DNA of 64,000 nucleotides from Euzebya rosea (GTDB lineage Bacteria > Actinomycetota > Nitriliruptoria > Euzebyales > Euzebyaceae). Location: contig NZ_PGDQ01000018.1 of the NCBI RefSeq assembly GCF_003073135.1, positions 55,385 through 119,384 of the forward strand. The letters run 5' to 3'. Below are positions 17,424 to 26,739 of the stretch, piece after piece (position 1 is the first letter of the stretch; each line of letters begins with the position of its first letter). A program made the translations under genes and the position numbers. A model generated the notes under the pieces. The model was not told the origin of the DNA, made no database searches, and worked only from the letters and a program-made list of their open reading frames with translations.

Positions 17424-18602
17424 TCAGGCGGCCGGGACCCCGTCGACGGACAGGCGGTCGATCAGCGCGGCCAGCAGGGTGACCCGCGGGACGATGGAGG
17501 CCGCGTCCAGCCACTCCGCGGGGGTGTGGTCGTCACCGCCGACCGGGGCCAGCCCGTCCAGCACCGGGATGCCGGCCGTGGCGACGATGTTGGCGTCACC
17601 CATGCCGCCGGTCGAGACGTGCCGCATGCCCTCGATGCCGAGCTCGGCGCCCAGGGCGCACGCCAGGTCACCCAGGGCCGTCACCGCGGGGGTGGCCTCC
17701 ATCGGGGGCGAGGACGCTTCCAGGCGCGTGGCCACCCGGACCCCGTCGACATGCGGTGCCGACACCACCCGCTCGGCCTCGGCCAGCAGGGCGTCGTACT
17801 CCTCACGCGTCCAGGCGCGGAGGTCGATCCACATGGTGGCCTCGGCCGGGACGATGTTGGAGCGGCTGCCCGCGTGGGCCACCCCGACGTTGACGGTGGT
17901 TCCTCGCTCGAGGTCGTTGAGGGCCTGCAGCTCCACGATGGCGTGCGCCATGTGCAGGGCGGCGTTGATGCCCTTGTGGGGTTCGACCCCGGAGTGGGCC
18001 CCTCGGCCGGTCAGCTGGGCACGCAGGTTCGCACCGCCCTTGCGGGCGCTGACCAACGACCCGTCCTCACGGCCGGCCTCCAGGCACAGCGCGACGTCGG
18101 CCTCGGCGGCGAGGCGGGTGGTCACCGGGGCGGAGTAGGGCGAACCCAGCTCCTCGTCGGGGGTGAACACGACCATCAGGTCGGCGTCGCTGCCCACCTC
18201 GTCCAGCGCTTGCACGGCGATCAGCGCCGCGACGATGCCGCACTTGTCGTCGGCGACACCGGCGCCCCTGACGTGCCCGTCGACGATGGCGAAGGGGCGC
18301 TCGGCGGCGGTCCCACGGTCGTACACGGTGTCCATGTGGGCGTTGAGGAGGATGGTCGGTCCCGTGCCGGCGCGACGGCCGACGAGGACGTGCAGCGCAC
18401 CGACCGGCACGTGCTCAACGACGAAGCGCTCGGCGATGAGGATGCCCTCGAGCACGTCGGTGATCCGGCGGACCCCCTCGTGATCCAACGACCCGGAGTC
18501 GATGGCGACGAGGTCGCGCAGCAGGTCGAGGTAGGCCTGTTCCCGTCGTGCCACCGCTGCCCTGATCGCGTCGAGTCGGGTGTCGGTCGGCCGGGCGGTC
18601 AT
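17424..18602 (-). CDS. M20-family zinc metallopeptidase, glutamate carboxypeptidase-like
   Basis: A 392-residue M20 peptidase, cytoplasmic by sequence. Metal ligands and catalytic residues appear in order: LLNAHMDTV (His89, Asp91), GAGVADDK (bridging Asp118), FTPDEELGSP (catalytic Glu150, metal Glu151), CLEAGREDG (Asp/Glu ligand) and GGDDHTPAEW near the C-terminus (last His). The dimerisation domain insert GRGAHSGVEPHKGINA is present. It resembles carboxypeptidase G2 and related peptidases that remove a C-terminal Glu or cleave dipeptides. The ATG at 18602 has AAGGA 8 bp upstream. It is divergent from the matrixin-like gene, 99 bp away. Confidence 0.9.
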   Translation of the reverse strand: MTARPTDTRLDAIRAAVARREQAYLDLLRDLVAIDSGSLDHEGVRRITDVLEGILIAERFVVEHVPVGALHVLVGRRAGTGPTILLNAHMDTVYDRGTAAERPFAIVDGHVRGAGVADDKCGIVAALIAVQALDEVGSDADLMVVFTPDEELGSPYSAPVTTRLAAEADVALCLEAGREDGSLVSARKGGANLRAQLTGRGAHSGVEPHKGINAALHMAHAIVELQALNDLERGTTVNVGVAHAGSRSNIVPAEATMWIDLRAWTREEYDALLAEAERVVSAPHVDGVRVATRLEASSPPMEATPAVTALGDLACALGAELGIEGMRHVSTGGMGDANIVATAGIPVLDGLAPVGGDDHTPAEWLDAASIVPRVTLLAALIDRLSVDGVPAA

Positions 18603-18701
18603 CTCGAGGGTCCTTCGTCCTGGGGCCGAGTCGTCCGGCCGCGAAGGACTCAGGGTCGGTCGGCCGACCGCTTCCCGCAACCCCGCGAGTATCGTGGCGG
18701 C

Positions 18702-20438
18702 GTGTCGGGTCCCGGGCGAGCGCTGGCGGCGGCGGTGGTGGTCCTGCTGGTGGCGGGCACCGGCTGGCTGCTCGTGCGCGACGACCCCGACGGCACGCAC
18801 GACCTGCCCGGCTCGACGGCCGTGGTCCCGCTGCAGGACCCGCCGGAGGTGGACCCGGGGGCGCGTGCCGTGTCCCGCCCGGGCCCCCCGGCGGGACGGC
18901 CTGCCCGGACGTCGACCTCGCCCGGCGAGAACCGGCACACCCCACCGCTCGTTCGGGTCGGATCGGACTGGGTCAGCGGCATCGTGATGGACGCGCCGGT
19001 GCTGATGGGCGACAACGCCCTGCCGTGGCGCTACCACCTGCACGACGACGTGGTCGCCCGGTTCGACGAGGCCGCGGTGCACGAGGGGGTTCGTGCCTGG
19101 GACGGCCACGCCGGCACCCGCTGGGCGTCGTGGTTCGAGGGGTACGTGACCGACGGCCGGGTGGTGGCCGACGGCCGCTCCACGGTCTTCCTCGAGCAGT
19201 CCTGCGAGGGCCTCACGAACGCCAACGCCTACCTGTTCACCGACGGCGGACTCGGCCTGCGTCGCTACGGGGCGCTCGGGACGCAGATCCTCGAAGCCGA
19301 CATCGGTGTCTGCCCGCGGGTGGAGTCGCGGGACGACCTGGTCCGTGCGATCCGCCACGAGATGGGCCACGTCGTGGGCCTGGCCCACCTCTGCAACGCC
19401 GCGGACGACTGCTGGCGGGACGGCATGGGCAGCGACGACCTGCGCTGCCGGGTCATGTTCTGGCAGGCGTGGGCGTGCCAGACGGCGCTCGGCGACGGCG
19501 ACCTCGCGGGGTTGCGCGCCATCTACCCGACGGTGCGTCCGCTGTTCGGTGCCGACCGGCTGGAGACCGTGGCGAGGACGTCGTTCGCGATGTCCCCCGA
19601 CGACAGCAGGGACGTGGCTGTGGTGGTCGACGGCGCCGACCCCGCGGTCGCCGCCGCCTCCGCCGCGATGGCCGCCCGCGCCGACGCGGCGTGGCTGGCG
19701 GCCGAACCCGACGCCGACGCCTGCCTGGCCGGCCCCGCCCGGGCCGAGGTCAACCGGGTCCTGCGCCGCCGCGGCACGTTGGTGCTGGTCGGCAGCTGGC
19801 CAGCCAGCTGTCGCCGGATGGCCCACGACTGGGAGCTCGCCGTCCGCATGGTGGACGGGGATCCGATCACCGCTTCGGTCCGCCTTGCCGAGCTCGGGGG
19901 GCCGGCCTCCTCGTTCGGCGCGGTCATCAGCGCTGCCGATGCCGACGCGTCCACCCTGGTGGTTGCGGCCGCCCTCGCCGGGACGAGCGGGCTGCCGTTG
20001 CTGCTGCTGGACGGGACCGGCGTGCCCGCCGAGGTGATCAGCCTGCTCGAGGCCGACGGCGCGACGAGGGTGACCGTCGTCGGCACGGGCGAGGCGGTCG
20101 CCGACGGTTCCCTGGCGACGGTGGCGTCCCGCGGCATCGAGGTCGAACGCATCGACGCAGCCGACGCGACCTCGCTGTCGCTGGCCGCCGCGGATCGCAC
20201 GGCCACCGGGTCAGCAGGCCCCGTCGTCGTCGCGCCGACCGACACGGTCCTCGACGGCCTGGCCGGCGCCGCTGCAGCCGGGCTGCTGGGCGCGCCGCTG
20301 CTGCTGGTCGGCCCGACCGCCGACCCGGCGGTCGCGGCGTTCCTCGAGGTCCACGGGTTCGACGAGGGGTGGGCGGTGGGCGGACCGACCCTCCTCCCCC
20401 CGGACCTGCTGGGCCACTACGGGACCCTGGTCGGCTGA
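18702..20438 (+). CDS. Secreted matrixin-like zinc metalloprotease with CWB2-like C-terminus
   Basis: A 578-residue secreted or anchored protein. Residues 1-22 form a signal or anchor (ALAAAVVVLLVAGTGWLLV). The protease domain contains HEMGHVVGLAH at 219-229, the HExxHxxGxxH metzincin signature, followed by paired cysteines. From about residue 285 three divergent modules of roughly 90 residues follow, with GADRLETVARTSF, LLLLDGTGVPAEVISLLE and VTVVGTGEAVAD-like blocks typical of cell wall-binding repeat 2, though degraded. CWB2 modules attach proteins to wall polymers, so this is probably a surface-bound protease. The start is GTG 18702; the longer frame runs across the divergent M20 gene. 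Confidence 0.82.
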   Translation: MSGPGRALAAAVVVLLVAGTGWLLVRDDPDGTHDLPGSTAVVPLQDPPEVDPGARAVSRPGPPAGRPARTSTSPGENRHTPPLVRVGSDWVSGIVMDAPVLMGDNALPWRYHLHDDVVARFDEAAVHEGVRAWDGHAGTRWASWFEGYVTDGRVVADGRSTVFLEQSCEGLTNANAYLFTDGGLGLRRYGALGTQILEADIGVCPRVESRDDLVRAIRHEMGHVVGLAHLCNAADDCWRDGMGSDDLRCRVMFWQAWACQTALGDGDLAGLRAIYPTVRPLFGADRLETVARTSFAMSPDDSRDVAVVVDGADPAVAAASAAMAARADAAWLAAEPDADACLAGPARAEVNRVLRRRGTLVLVGSWPASCRRMAHDWELAVRMVDGDPITASVRLAELGGPASSFGAVISAADADASTLVVAAALAGTSGLPLLLLDGTGVPAEVISLLEADGATRVTVVGTGEAVADGSLATVASRGIEVERIDAADATSLSLAAADRTATGSAGPVVVAPTDTVLDGLAGAAAAGLLGAPLLLVGPTADPAVAAFLEVHGFDEGWAVGGPTLLPPDLLGHYGTLVG

Positions 20439-20482
20439 GCTCCGGGTCGGCGGACGCGACACGGGCCGCCGGACGGTCGACG

Positions 20483-21448
20483 TCACCGGCCGTTGGCGCT
20501 GAAGTGCATCCAGTCGATCAGGCTGTTCCACCGGCCGCCCCACCCCCACCCGAGCGCGTCGAAGGCCTCGACCGCGACGTGGCCCTCGGCCAGCATGCCC
20601 GGCCGGACGTGGTCACGGTCGAGGTAGGCGCCGGCCAGCTCGGGGAGGATCCGCTCGCCCCGCTGGTAGGGGTTGACGAACGGGTTGATGTCGACCGCCA
20701 GCCCGTAGGCGTGCTGTGACCACGACGACGAGCCGCGGACGGGGCGGCAGACGAACGCCGTGGTGTCGTTGCCGTCCCCCGTCGGGGGTCCCTCCAGCTC
20801 GGCGGCCGAGACGATGCGCATCTCCTCGATCGGGTAGCGGATGGCGTGCAGCTGCCGGAAGACGTCGACGAGCTCCTCGGCCCAGCTGGCGTTGACGATC
20901 AGCTCGCCGGTGTGGTGGCGGTCGTCGAAGCCCCAGAAGGACACGGTGACGTAGCGCAGCTCGTCCAGCCCGACCGGGCACTCCTCGGTCCAGGTCGACC
21001 GTGCGACCACGTCCGCGGGCACCTCCTGCACGCTCGCGACGAAGTCGTCGTCAGGCGGCGGGGGCAGCAGGTCGATGGTGGGGATGCGTCGGTCGACCAG
21101 CTCCGCGGGGGTGTCCTGCGGCAGCGCCCACCCGTCCGGTCCGATCTCGAGTGGCCGGGTGTGCAGCCACTCGGGCCGGTGCACGCCGTCGGGAAGCGGA
21201 CTGGCCGACGGTGCGGGCACGGCGGCGACGGCCGACGACGGGGACGGGGACGGCACCGGGGTGGGGACAACCGGCTCCGGTGCGGTCGGGATGGGCGGCA
21301 CGGGCACGGTCGTCACCGACGGGGTGTCCCCGGCCAGCCCGTCGATGGGGTCCGACGCGCGCGAGGACGTGCAGGCAACGGCCACGAGCAGCAGCGTCCC
21401 CAGCAGCGCGGCACGGGCGCCGTGGGACGTCGAACGGGAGATACGCAC
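20483..21448 (-). CDS. M15-family D,D-peptidase-like lipoprotein
   Basis: A 321-residue exported protein. The signal sequence LLGTLLLVAVAC ends in a possible lipobox cysteine, then a Pro/Thr/Ser-rich linker of about 60 residues precedes the peptidase domain. The VanY/M15_4 motif SQHAYGLAVDINPF begins near residue 244 and carries the zinc His and Asp; the second zinc His is in IDWMHF at the C-terminus. It should act on D-Ala-D-Ala or related D-amino acid bonds in peptidoglycan. GTG 21448 is the likely start. The C-terminal half is clearly paralogous to the CWB2-M15 protein encoded 0.8 kb away (both share WGWGGRW near the end). Confidence 0.85.
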   Translation of the reverse strand: MRISRSTSHGARAALLGTLLLVAVACTSSRASDPIDGLAGDTPSVTTVPVPPIPTAPEPVVPTPVPSPSPSSAVAAVPAPSASPLPDGVHRPEWLHTRPLEIGPDGWALPQDTPAELVDRRIPTIDLLPPPPDDDFVASVQEVPADVVARSTWTEECPVGLDELRYVTVSFWGFDDRHHTGELIVNASWAEELVDVFRQLHAIRYPIEEMRIVSAAELEGPPTGDGNDTTAFVCRPVRGSSSWSQHAYGLAVDINPFVNPYQRGERILPELAGAYLDRDHVRPGMLAEGHVAVEAFDALGWGWGGRWNSLIDWMHFSANGR

Positions 21449-21511
21449 CCGATCGACGGTACCGAGTGGCCGGCGAAATGGCGGCCGACTCGCCGGTATC
21501 GTCACTGAACG

Positions 21512-22276
21512 ATGAGCCGTTTCTCCCTCGGCACCCGGCCTTCCGTGCCGGATCCACGGACCACCGCCGCCGTTCCCCCCATCGCCGCCTCCGTCACCGA
21601 CCGCCCGTCCTCGTCGGCCGCTGCCGAACCGACCGTGCTGTCGGCGTGGCGCACCTCCCCCGCGCGACTGGCCCGGCTCGTCGTGGGCCTGTGGATCTTC
21701 GGCACGGGCGACGCCCTGATCGTGCGGTCGGACCTGGGCAACTCGCCGTGGACGGTCTTCGCCGAGGGCGTCAGCATCCACACACCGCTGTCGATCGGCG
21801 TGGCGAGCATCCTCATCGGCTTCGTCCTGCTGCTGATCTGGATCCCGCTGCGAACCCGGCTCGGGTTGGGCACGTTGCTCAACATCGTCGTGATCGGGAT
21901 CGCGATCGACGCGACCTTGCTCCTGGTCCCCGAGGTCGCCCCCGTCGCCGGCCGCATCGGCCTGCTGCTGACGGGCCTTGCCCTGATCGGCCTGGGCAGC
22001 GGGCTGTACCTGGGCACCGCGCACGGTCCCGGGCCGCGCGACGGCCTGATGACCGGCCTGCACGCCCGCACCGGCCTGCCGGTCGGCGTGGTGCGTGGGG
22101 GCATCGAGCTGACCGCGCTGACCGTCGGCTGGTTCCTCGGCGGCACCTTCGGCGTGGGCACCGTCGCCTTCGCCCTCCTGATCGGCCCGGCCGTCCAGGT
22201 GGGCATCGCGCTGGACCGGCGGGTCCGCGAGCAGGGCCTGCGTCGACCCGAGCGGATCAGCGCCCCGTCGTGCTGA
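21512..22276 (+). CDS. YczE/YitT-type integral membrane protein
   Basis: A 254-residue membrane protein with a polar N-terminal 50 residues and then about five to six transmembrane helices. The blocks GTGDALIVRSDLGNSPWTVF, LGSGLYLGTAHGPGPRDGLM and GVVRGGIELTALTVGWFLGG match the YczE family of uncharacterised membrane proteins. The gene sits between the two M15 peptidase genes and its last 20 bp overlap the end of the next gene on the opposite strand. In Bacillus the yczE gene is linked to surfactin locus function, but the biochemical role is unknown. Confidence 0.85.
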   Translation: MSRFSLGTRPSVPDPRTTAAVPPIAASVTDRPSSSAAAEPTVLSAWRTSPARLARLVVGLWIFGTGDALIVRSDLGNSPWTVFAEGVSIHTPLSIGVASILIGFVLLLIWIPLRTRLGLGTLLNIVVIGIAIDATLLLVPEVAPVAGRIGLLLTGLALIGLGSGLYLGTAHGPGPRDGLMTGLHARTGLPVGVVRGGIELTALTVGWFLGGTFGVGTVAFALLIGPAVQVGIALDRRVREQGLRRPERISAPSC

Positions 22277-23813
22277 CGTGCTGGTAGTCGCGGCTGTTCG
22301 TCCAGCGACCACCCCAGCCCCACCCGAGCGCGTCGAAGGCCGAGACGATCGGTCCACCCTCGACGAGCATGCCCGGGCGCACGTCGGTCCGGTCCAGCCA
22401 CGCCTCTCCCGCCGGCGGTTCGACCTGCTGGCCGCGCACCCACGGGTTCCTCACCGGGTTGATGTCGATCGCCGTGCCCCAGGAGTGGGTTGACCAGGTC
22501 GACGTCCCGGACACCGTCCGGCAGTTGAACGCCGAGGTGTTGTCCGCGGCCATCGAGGCGTCGTCGTCACCGCCGTACTCCCGGACGGGCCTGACGCGGG
22601 TGAGGGGGAACCGGACGTCGAACGCCAGCGCCATGACCCCCAGGACGTCGGGCCCGACGTCCCGGTGCACGACCAGCTGACCGTCATCGACGACGTTGCC
22701 GTCGGCTCCCCAGTGGGCCATGTCGATGGCGACCAGGTCCTCCAGCGGCACCGGACAGCCCTCGTGCCAGCTGACGCCGGTCATGGCGGTGCGCTCCGCG
22801 TCGGTGAGCGGCCGGACGACCCCGACGAATCCGGGAGTGGGCTGGTCGGCCACCGCGGCTGCGGCCTGCCGGTCCACGAAGTTGCCCACGACCGCGGTGC
22901 CGCCGGCCACGACGACCGACATGGCTGGGCCATCGCGCAGGGCCGCGTCGACGCCGCCGGGCAGCTCGTCGTGGGGGGTCAGCAGCAGGCCGGCGGCACG
23001 GCGGGCCGTCCACGGGACCATGGCCAGCGCGTCGGCGAACCCGCCAGCGCTGGCCAGCACCACCTCGTCGGTGGCCGACCGCTGTGCCGCCAGGGCGGTG
23101 TCGACCCGCGTCGGGCCAGCCACACGTCGTACCTCGACGTCGAGGGTCCGGACGTCGTCGGCCACCTGCTCCGAGAGCGCAGCGGTGCCACCGACGAGCA
23201 CGACCGTCGCCGGATCGTGGCGTCTGATCGCTGCGTCCGCCGCGGATGCCAGCGCGTCCGGCGCGGTCAGCAGCAGTCCGGCGGGTGCCAGGTTGGCCGC
23301 AGCGAGCGCATCGGCGAAGCTGGCTGCGCTCACCAGCACCACGGGCTGCCCGGGGCCGGGCGGGACGAGGTCGAGTGCGGCAGCCGCCAGCGCCGCCGGG
23401 TCGCCGGCGACCAGGCGCTGCACCGTCGTCGCCTCGGGCACGGCCACGTCGCCGACCGCAACCACGTCCTCGATCCCGAGCTGCTCGACCACCGCCAGCG
23501 TCTCGACGGGGACGGAGGGACCGGACACGAGGACGGGGACGTCCAGCCGGGCAGCCAGATGGGCCCCGACCAGCGCATCGGTCCAGACGGCGCCGTCGAC
23601 GAGCACTGCCCGGTCAGTCGCCACCCACCCGTCGAGGGCGGCCATCGCGGCCGTCTCTGCCCGGTTGGCTCCCGCGAACCGCTGGACGAGCTCGTCGGGC
23701 CGATCGGCATCACCACTGGGCTGTACCGCGGCGGTCGCGCTGCCGCCGCCGAGGAGGCCGACCAGCAGCAGCCCGACCAGCAGGCGCGACACCGGCGGAG
23801 CCGTCGGCGGCAT
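22257..23813 (-). CDS. CWB2 repeats fused to M15 D,D-peptidase-like domain, secreted
   Basis: A 518-residue secreted protein. A signal peptide (LLVGLLLVGLLGGGSATA) is followed by three cell wall-binding repeat 2 modules at about 40-330 (FAGANRAETAAMAALDGW, VAVGDVAVPEATTVQRL and VAGPTRVDTALAAQ are typical) and then an M15 peptidase domain. The zinc motif THSWGTAIDINP starts near residue 442; the last His is in DYQHVS. Here the wall-binding part is N-terminal, the reverse of the neighbouring matrixin-like protein. It should bind the cell wall and trim peptidoglycan peptides. Its start overlaps the stop of rnz by one base (TGATG), so translation is coupled to that housekeeping gene. Confidence 0.87.
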   Translation of the reverse strand: MPPTAPPVSRLLVGLLLVGLLGGGSATAAVQPSGDADRPDELVQRFAGANRAETAAMAALDGWVATDRAVLVDGAVWTDALVGAHLAARLDVPVLVSGPSVPVETLAVVEQLGIEDVVAVGDVAVPEATTVQRLVAGDPAALAAAALDLVPPGPGQPVVLVSAASFADALAAANLAPAGLLLTAPDALASAADAAIRRHDPATVVLVGGTAALSEQVADDVRTLDVEVRRVAGPTRVDTALAAQRSATDEVVLASAGGFADALAMVPWTARRAAGLLLTPHDELPGGVDAALRDGPAMSVVVAGGTAVVGNFVDRQAAAAVADQPTPGFVGVVRPLTDAERTAMTGVSWHEGCPVPLEDLVAIDMAHWGADGNVVDDGQLVVHRDVGPDVLGVMALAFDVRFPLTRVRPVREYGGDDDASMAADNTSAFNCRTVSGTSTWSTHSWGTAIDINPVRNPWVRGQQVEPPAGEAWLDRTDVRPGMLVEGGPIVSAFDALGWGWGGRWTNSRDYQHVSTTGR

Positions 23814-24754
23814 CAGGCCTCCGCCCCGGCCACCGCGTCGACCCGGTCGGGCACGGCGATGCGGTCGAGGTCAACCGCCGCGATCACGTCGTCGTGGTGT
23901 CGTCCGGCCTCGAGGCCGAACCCCGCGGTGTCGGGGTACCGCTGGGAGAAGTGGGTGACCACGAGCCGGCGCACGCCCGCGGCGGCGGCCAGCCGACCGG
24001 CCTGGTCGGCGGTCATGTGGCCGTACCGGGCGGCCAGCTCCTCATCGCCCAGGCGGAACGTGGCCTCCACCACGCCGAGGTCGACGTCGGCCAGCAGCTC
24101 GGCGGCGGCGTCGCACACCCGCGTGTCCATCACGAAGGCCATCGACTGGCCGATCACCTGCTCGCTGACGTCGTCGAGGTGGACGACCCGACCGTCGACG
24201 TGCACGCGACCCTCTGCCTGGAGCCGGCCGACGATGGGTCCCGACAACCCCGTACGTTCCAGCAGGGCAGGGACGAAGCGTGTGGTCGTGGGTTCCTGCA
24301 CGCGATAGCCGATCGCCGGGACGCGATGGTCCAGCGGGGTGGCCACGAGGCTGCGACCGTCGCCCAGGCCCAGCACGGCCCCGTCGGTGGGGACCGCCAC
24401 ACGCAGGATGTCGGGACCGCCGTCGTACAACCCGACCCCGAGCAGCCGGTCGATGTACGGCCCGGCGGCCTCGGGGTGGACGAGCACGACGGGGTCGCGA
24501 CGTTGCTCGAGGACCATCCGCTGCATCACGCCGGGCAGGCCCAGGCAGTGGTCGCCGTGCTCGTGGGTGATCAGGACGTGGCTGATCATCGATGTCCGCA
24601 CGTCGGCCAGCAGCATCTGGCGCTGAGTGCCCTCACCCGGGTCGAACAACAGCCCGAGGTCGTCCCAGCGCAGCAGGTACCCGTTGTGGTTGCGGTCGCG
24701 GGTGGGTGCCTGGCTGGCCGTCCCGAGGACGACGAGTTCGCGGGTCATCCGCAC
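23813..24754 (-). CDS. rnz: Ribonuclease Z
   Basis: A 313-residue metallo-beta-lactamase-fold endoribonuclease that trims the 3' ends of tRNA precursors, and is also called RNase BN in some species. The zinc motif HxHxDH is at His64-Glu-His66-Gly-Asp68-His69 (HEHGDHCLGLPG). Later metal ligands are in FVMDTRV, in HMTADQAGRLA and in VTHFSQRY. The normal length is about 310 residues. The ATG at 24754 is taken; MTR two codons later is possible. It leads a two-gene unit with the CWB2-M15 gene. The 110 bp between its start and the divergent kinase gene should hold both promoters. Confidence 0.92.
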   Translation of the reverse strand: MRMTRELVVLGTASQAPTRDRNHNGYLLRWDDLGLLFDPGEGTQRQMLLADVRTSMISHVLITHEHGDHCLGLPGVMQRMVLEQRRDPVVLVHPEAAGPYIDRLLGVGLYDGGPDILRVAVPTDGAVLGLGDGRSLVATPLDHRVPAIGYRVQEPTTTRFVPALLERTGLSGPIVGRLQAEGRVHVDGRVVHLDDVSEQVIGQSMAFVMDTRVCDAAAELLADVDLGVVEATFRLGDEELAARYGHMTADQAGRLAAAAGVRRLVVTHFSQRYPDTAGFGLEAGRHHDDVIAAVDLDRIAVPDRVDAVAGAEA

Positions 24755-24864
24755 AACCGTAGACGCACTGCGCCTGCGCCCGACCGACCGTCGTTCCTTA
24801 CGAAGCGCCTCCGGTCGCGGCCCGGGTACCCGTCGAGGACGACGTGGCCTCTAGCCTGTGCTCG

Positions 24865-26739
24865 ATGTCCGACACCAGCGTGCCCGGGTTCGACGACCTC
24901 GCCGAGATCGGTCGGGGTGGGTTCGGCGTGGTCTACCGAGCTCCGCAGCAGGGGTTCGGACGCGACGTCGCCATCAAGGTCCTGACGGGCGCGTCCAGCC
25001 GGCTCGACGATCGGGCGCGCCGTCGCTTCGAGCGCGAGACGGCCACGACCGGCCAGCTGTCCAGCCATCCACACATCGTCACGCTGCACCAGGCGGGCTT
25101 CACCGACGACAACCGGCCGTACCTCGTGATGGCCTTCCACGAACGAGGGTCCCTCGGCGACCGCCTGGAGCGGTCCGGACCCCTGCCGTGGCAGGACGTG
25201 GCCGACATCGGGGTCAGCCTCGCGGGGGCGCTGGCCACCGCCCACGCGGCGGGGATCGTCCACCGCGACGTCAAGCCCGACAACGTCCTGCTCGACGACT
25301 TCGGGTCACCGGTGCTGACCGACTTCGGCATCGCCTCGGTGACCGGCCCGGACACCGCCACGCTGACCAGCACCGGGCAGATGACGATGACGGTTGCCTT
25401 CTCGCCGCCTGAGGTGCTGGACGGGGCGCGTCCCGACGAACGAACCGACGTCTTCGCCCTCGGGGCCACCCTCTTCGCGCTGCTGACCGGCCACCCGCCG
25501 TTCGTGCGCCCGGGGGACGAGTCGGTGGCACAGGTCATCGCGCGCATGGTTCGCGAGGACCCGCCGGACCTGGCTGCCGAAGGCATCCCCCAGCCCCTCG
25601 CCGAGGCGATCGACCGGGCCCTCGCGAAGGACCCGACCCAGCGGACACCCAACGCGATCGCGTTCGGCCAGCAGCTGCAGGACGCCCAGCGCGCCACCGG
25701 GCTGCCGCCCACCCGGATGACCCTGCCCGAGGCGATCGACGCCGGACGGGCCGCCGAGCGCACCCTGGCGCTGCCCGGCGTGGTCCTGGGCACCCCGCTG
25801 CACACCGACGAACCCGTCGCGGATGTGACGGGCGCGGAGCAGGCGGACGCCGCCGCCCGACCGACGGCCCCGCTGGGGTCGGCGCCGGCGCTGACGCCAA
25901 CAACGCCACTGGACCACGGGGGCTCGTCCGGGGGCCAGCGAACCCCAACGCAGTCGTGGCCGACCCACCCCGCAGCCAGTGGCCAGGCGACCCACTACCC
26001 CCAGGCCACGCCGGTCCACAGCCCCCCGCCGTCGCAGCCCGGACGCGGCCGGTCCACGACGGGGGCAGTCCTGATCGGCCTGCTGGTCGGCCTCGTCGTC
26101 CTGGCCGGCGGCGCGTTCGCCTGGCTGCAGCTGGGCGGCGACGACACCGAGGTCGCCGTGGCCGACCCGACGACCCCCACGGCCACGCCGGCGGTCGGCG
26201 CATCGGCGGCCGACCCCGATCCCACCATCGAGCCCGTGGCCACGCCGACGCCGACCATCCCGCCGGCACCTGCCCCACCGGGGGCGACGACCGAACCGAC
26301 GTCCGACCCGACGGCCGCACCCACCATCCCACCGGCGCCACCGGCACCGCCCGCCCCCGATGTGATCCTGCTGGCCGACCACCCGCAGGGCCCGGCCGTC
26401 GCCTCGACGCTCCAGCAGTGGCACGACGGCATCAACGTCGGCGACTACGCGCTGGCCTTCGACGCCTACACGGTGGGCCTGCAGCAGCAGGTCGGGTTCA
26501 CGCAGTTCAGCGATGGCAACCAGACCAGCACGATCCTCTCTCCGGTGGTCGAGGTCGTCACGGCGACCGGCGGCGGGCTGGACACGACGATCTCGTTCCG
26601 CTCGTTGCAGGCCGCGGAGTGGGGACCGGACGGGCAGACCTGCTCGGACTGGCGGCTCCGCTGGCGGATGGTCGAGGTCGACGGTCGCTGGTTGGTCGAT
26701 GACGTCGATGCACTGGACGGCAGCCCGTATGGCTGCTGA
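24865..26739 (+). CDS. Transmembrane Ser/Thr protein kinase (PknB-type) with NTF2-like sensor tail
   Basis: A 624-residue receptor kinase. The catalytic domain spans about residues 10-270: Gly loop GRGGFG at 16-21, Lys38, HRDVKPDN with catalytic Asp135, DFG at 153-155, then an ESVAQVIARM helix. A Pro/Thr/Gln-rich juxtamembrane linker leads to one transmembrane helix at about 400-422 (VLIGLLVGLVVLAGGAF). Outside the membrane there is a long Pro/Thr linker and a compact 110-residue domain (WHDGINVGDYALAFDAYT onwards) resembling SnoaL/NTF2-like folds, with one internal Cys and one at the very C-terminus. No PASTA repeats. The ATG at 24865 is preferred to a GTG 7 codons earlier. The stop overlaps the next gene by 11 bp. 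Confidence 0.92.
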   Translation: MSDTSVPGFDDLAEIGRGGFGVVYRAPQQGFGRDVAIKVLTGASSRLDDRARRRFERETATTGQLSSHPHIVTLHQAGFTDDNRPYLVMAFHERGSLGDRLERSGPLPWQDVADIGVSLAGALATAHAAGIVHRDVKPDNVLLDDFGSPVLTDFGIASVTGPDTATLTSTGQMTMTVAFSPPEVLDGARPDERTDVFALGATLFALLTGHPPFVRPGDESVAQVIARMVREDPPDLAAEGIPQPLAEAIDRALAKDPTQRTPNAIAFGQQLQDAQRATGLPPTRMTLPEAIDAGRAAERTLALPGVVLGTPLHTDEPVADVTGAEQADAAARPTAPLGSAPALTPTTPLDHGGSSGGQRTPTQSWPTHPAASGQATHYPQATPVHSPPPSQPGRGRSTTGAVLIGLLVGLVVLAGGAFAWLQLGGDDTEVAVADPTTPTATPAVGASAADPDPTIEPVATPTPTIPPAPAPPGATTEPTSDPTAAPTIPPAPPAPPAPDVILLADHPQGPAVASTLQQWHDGINVGDYALAFDAYTVGLQQQVGFTQFSDGNQTSTILSPVVEVVTATGGGLDTTISFRSLQAAEWGPDGQTCSDWRLRWRMVEVDGRWLVDDVDALDGSPYGC

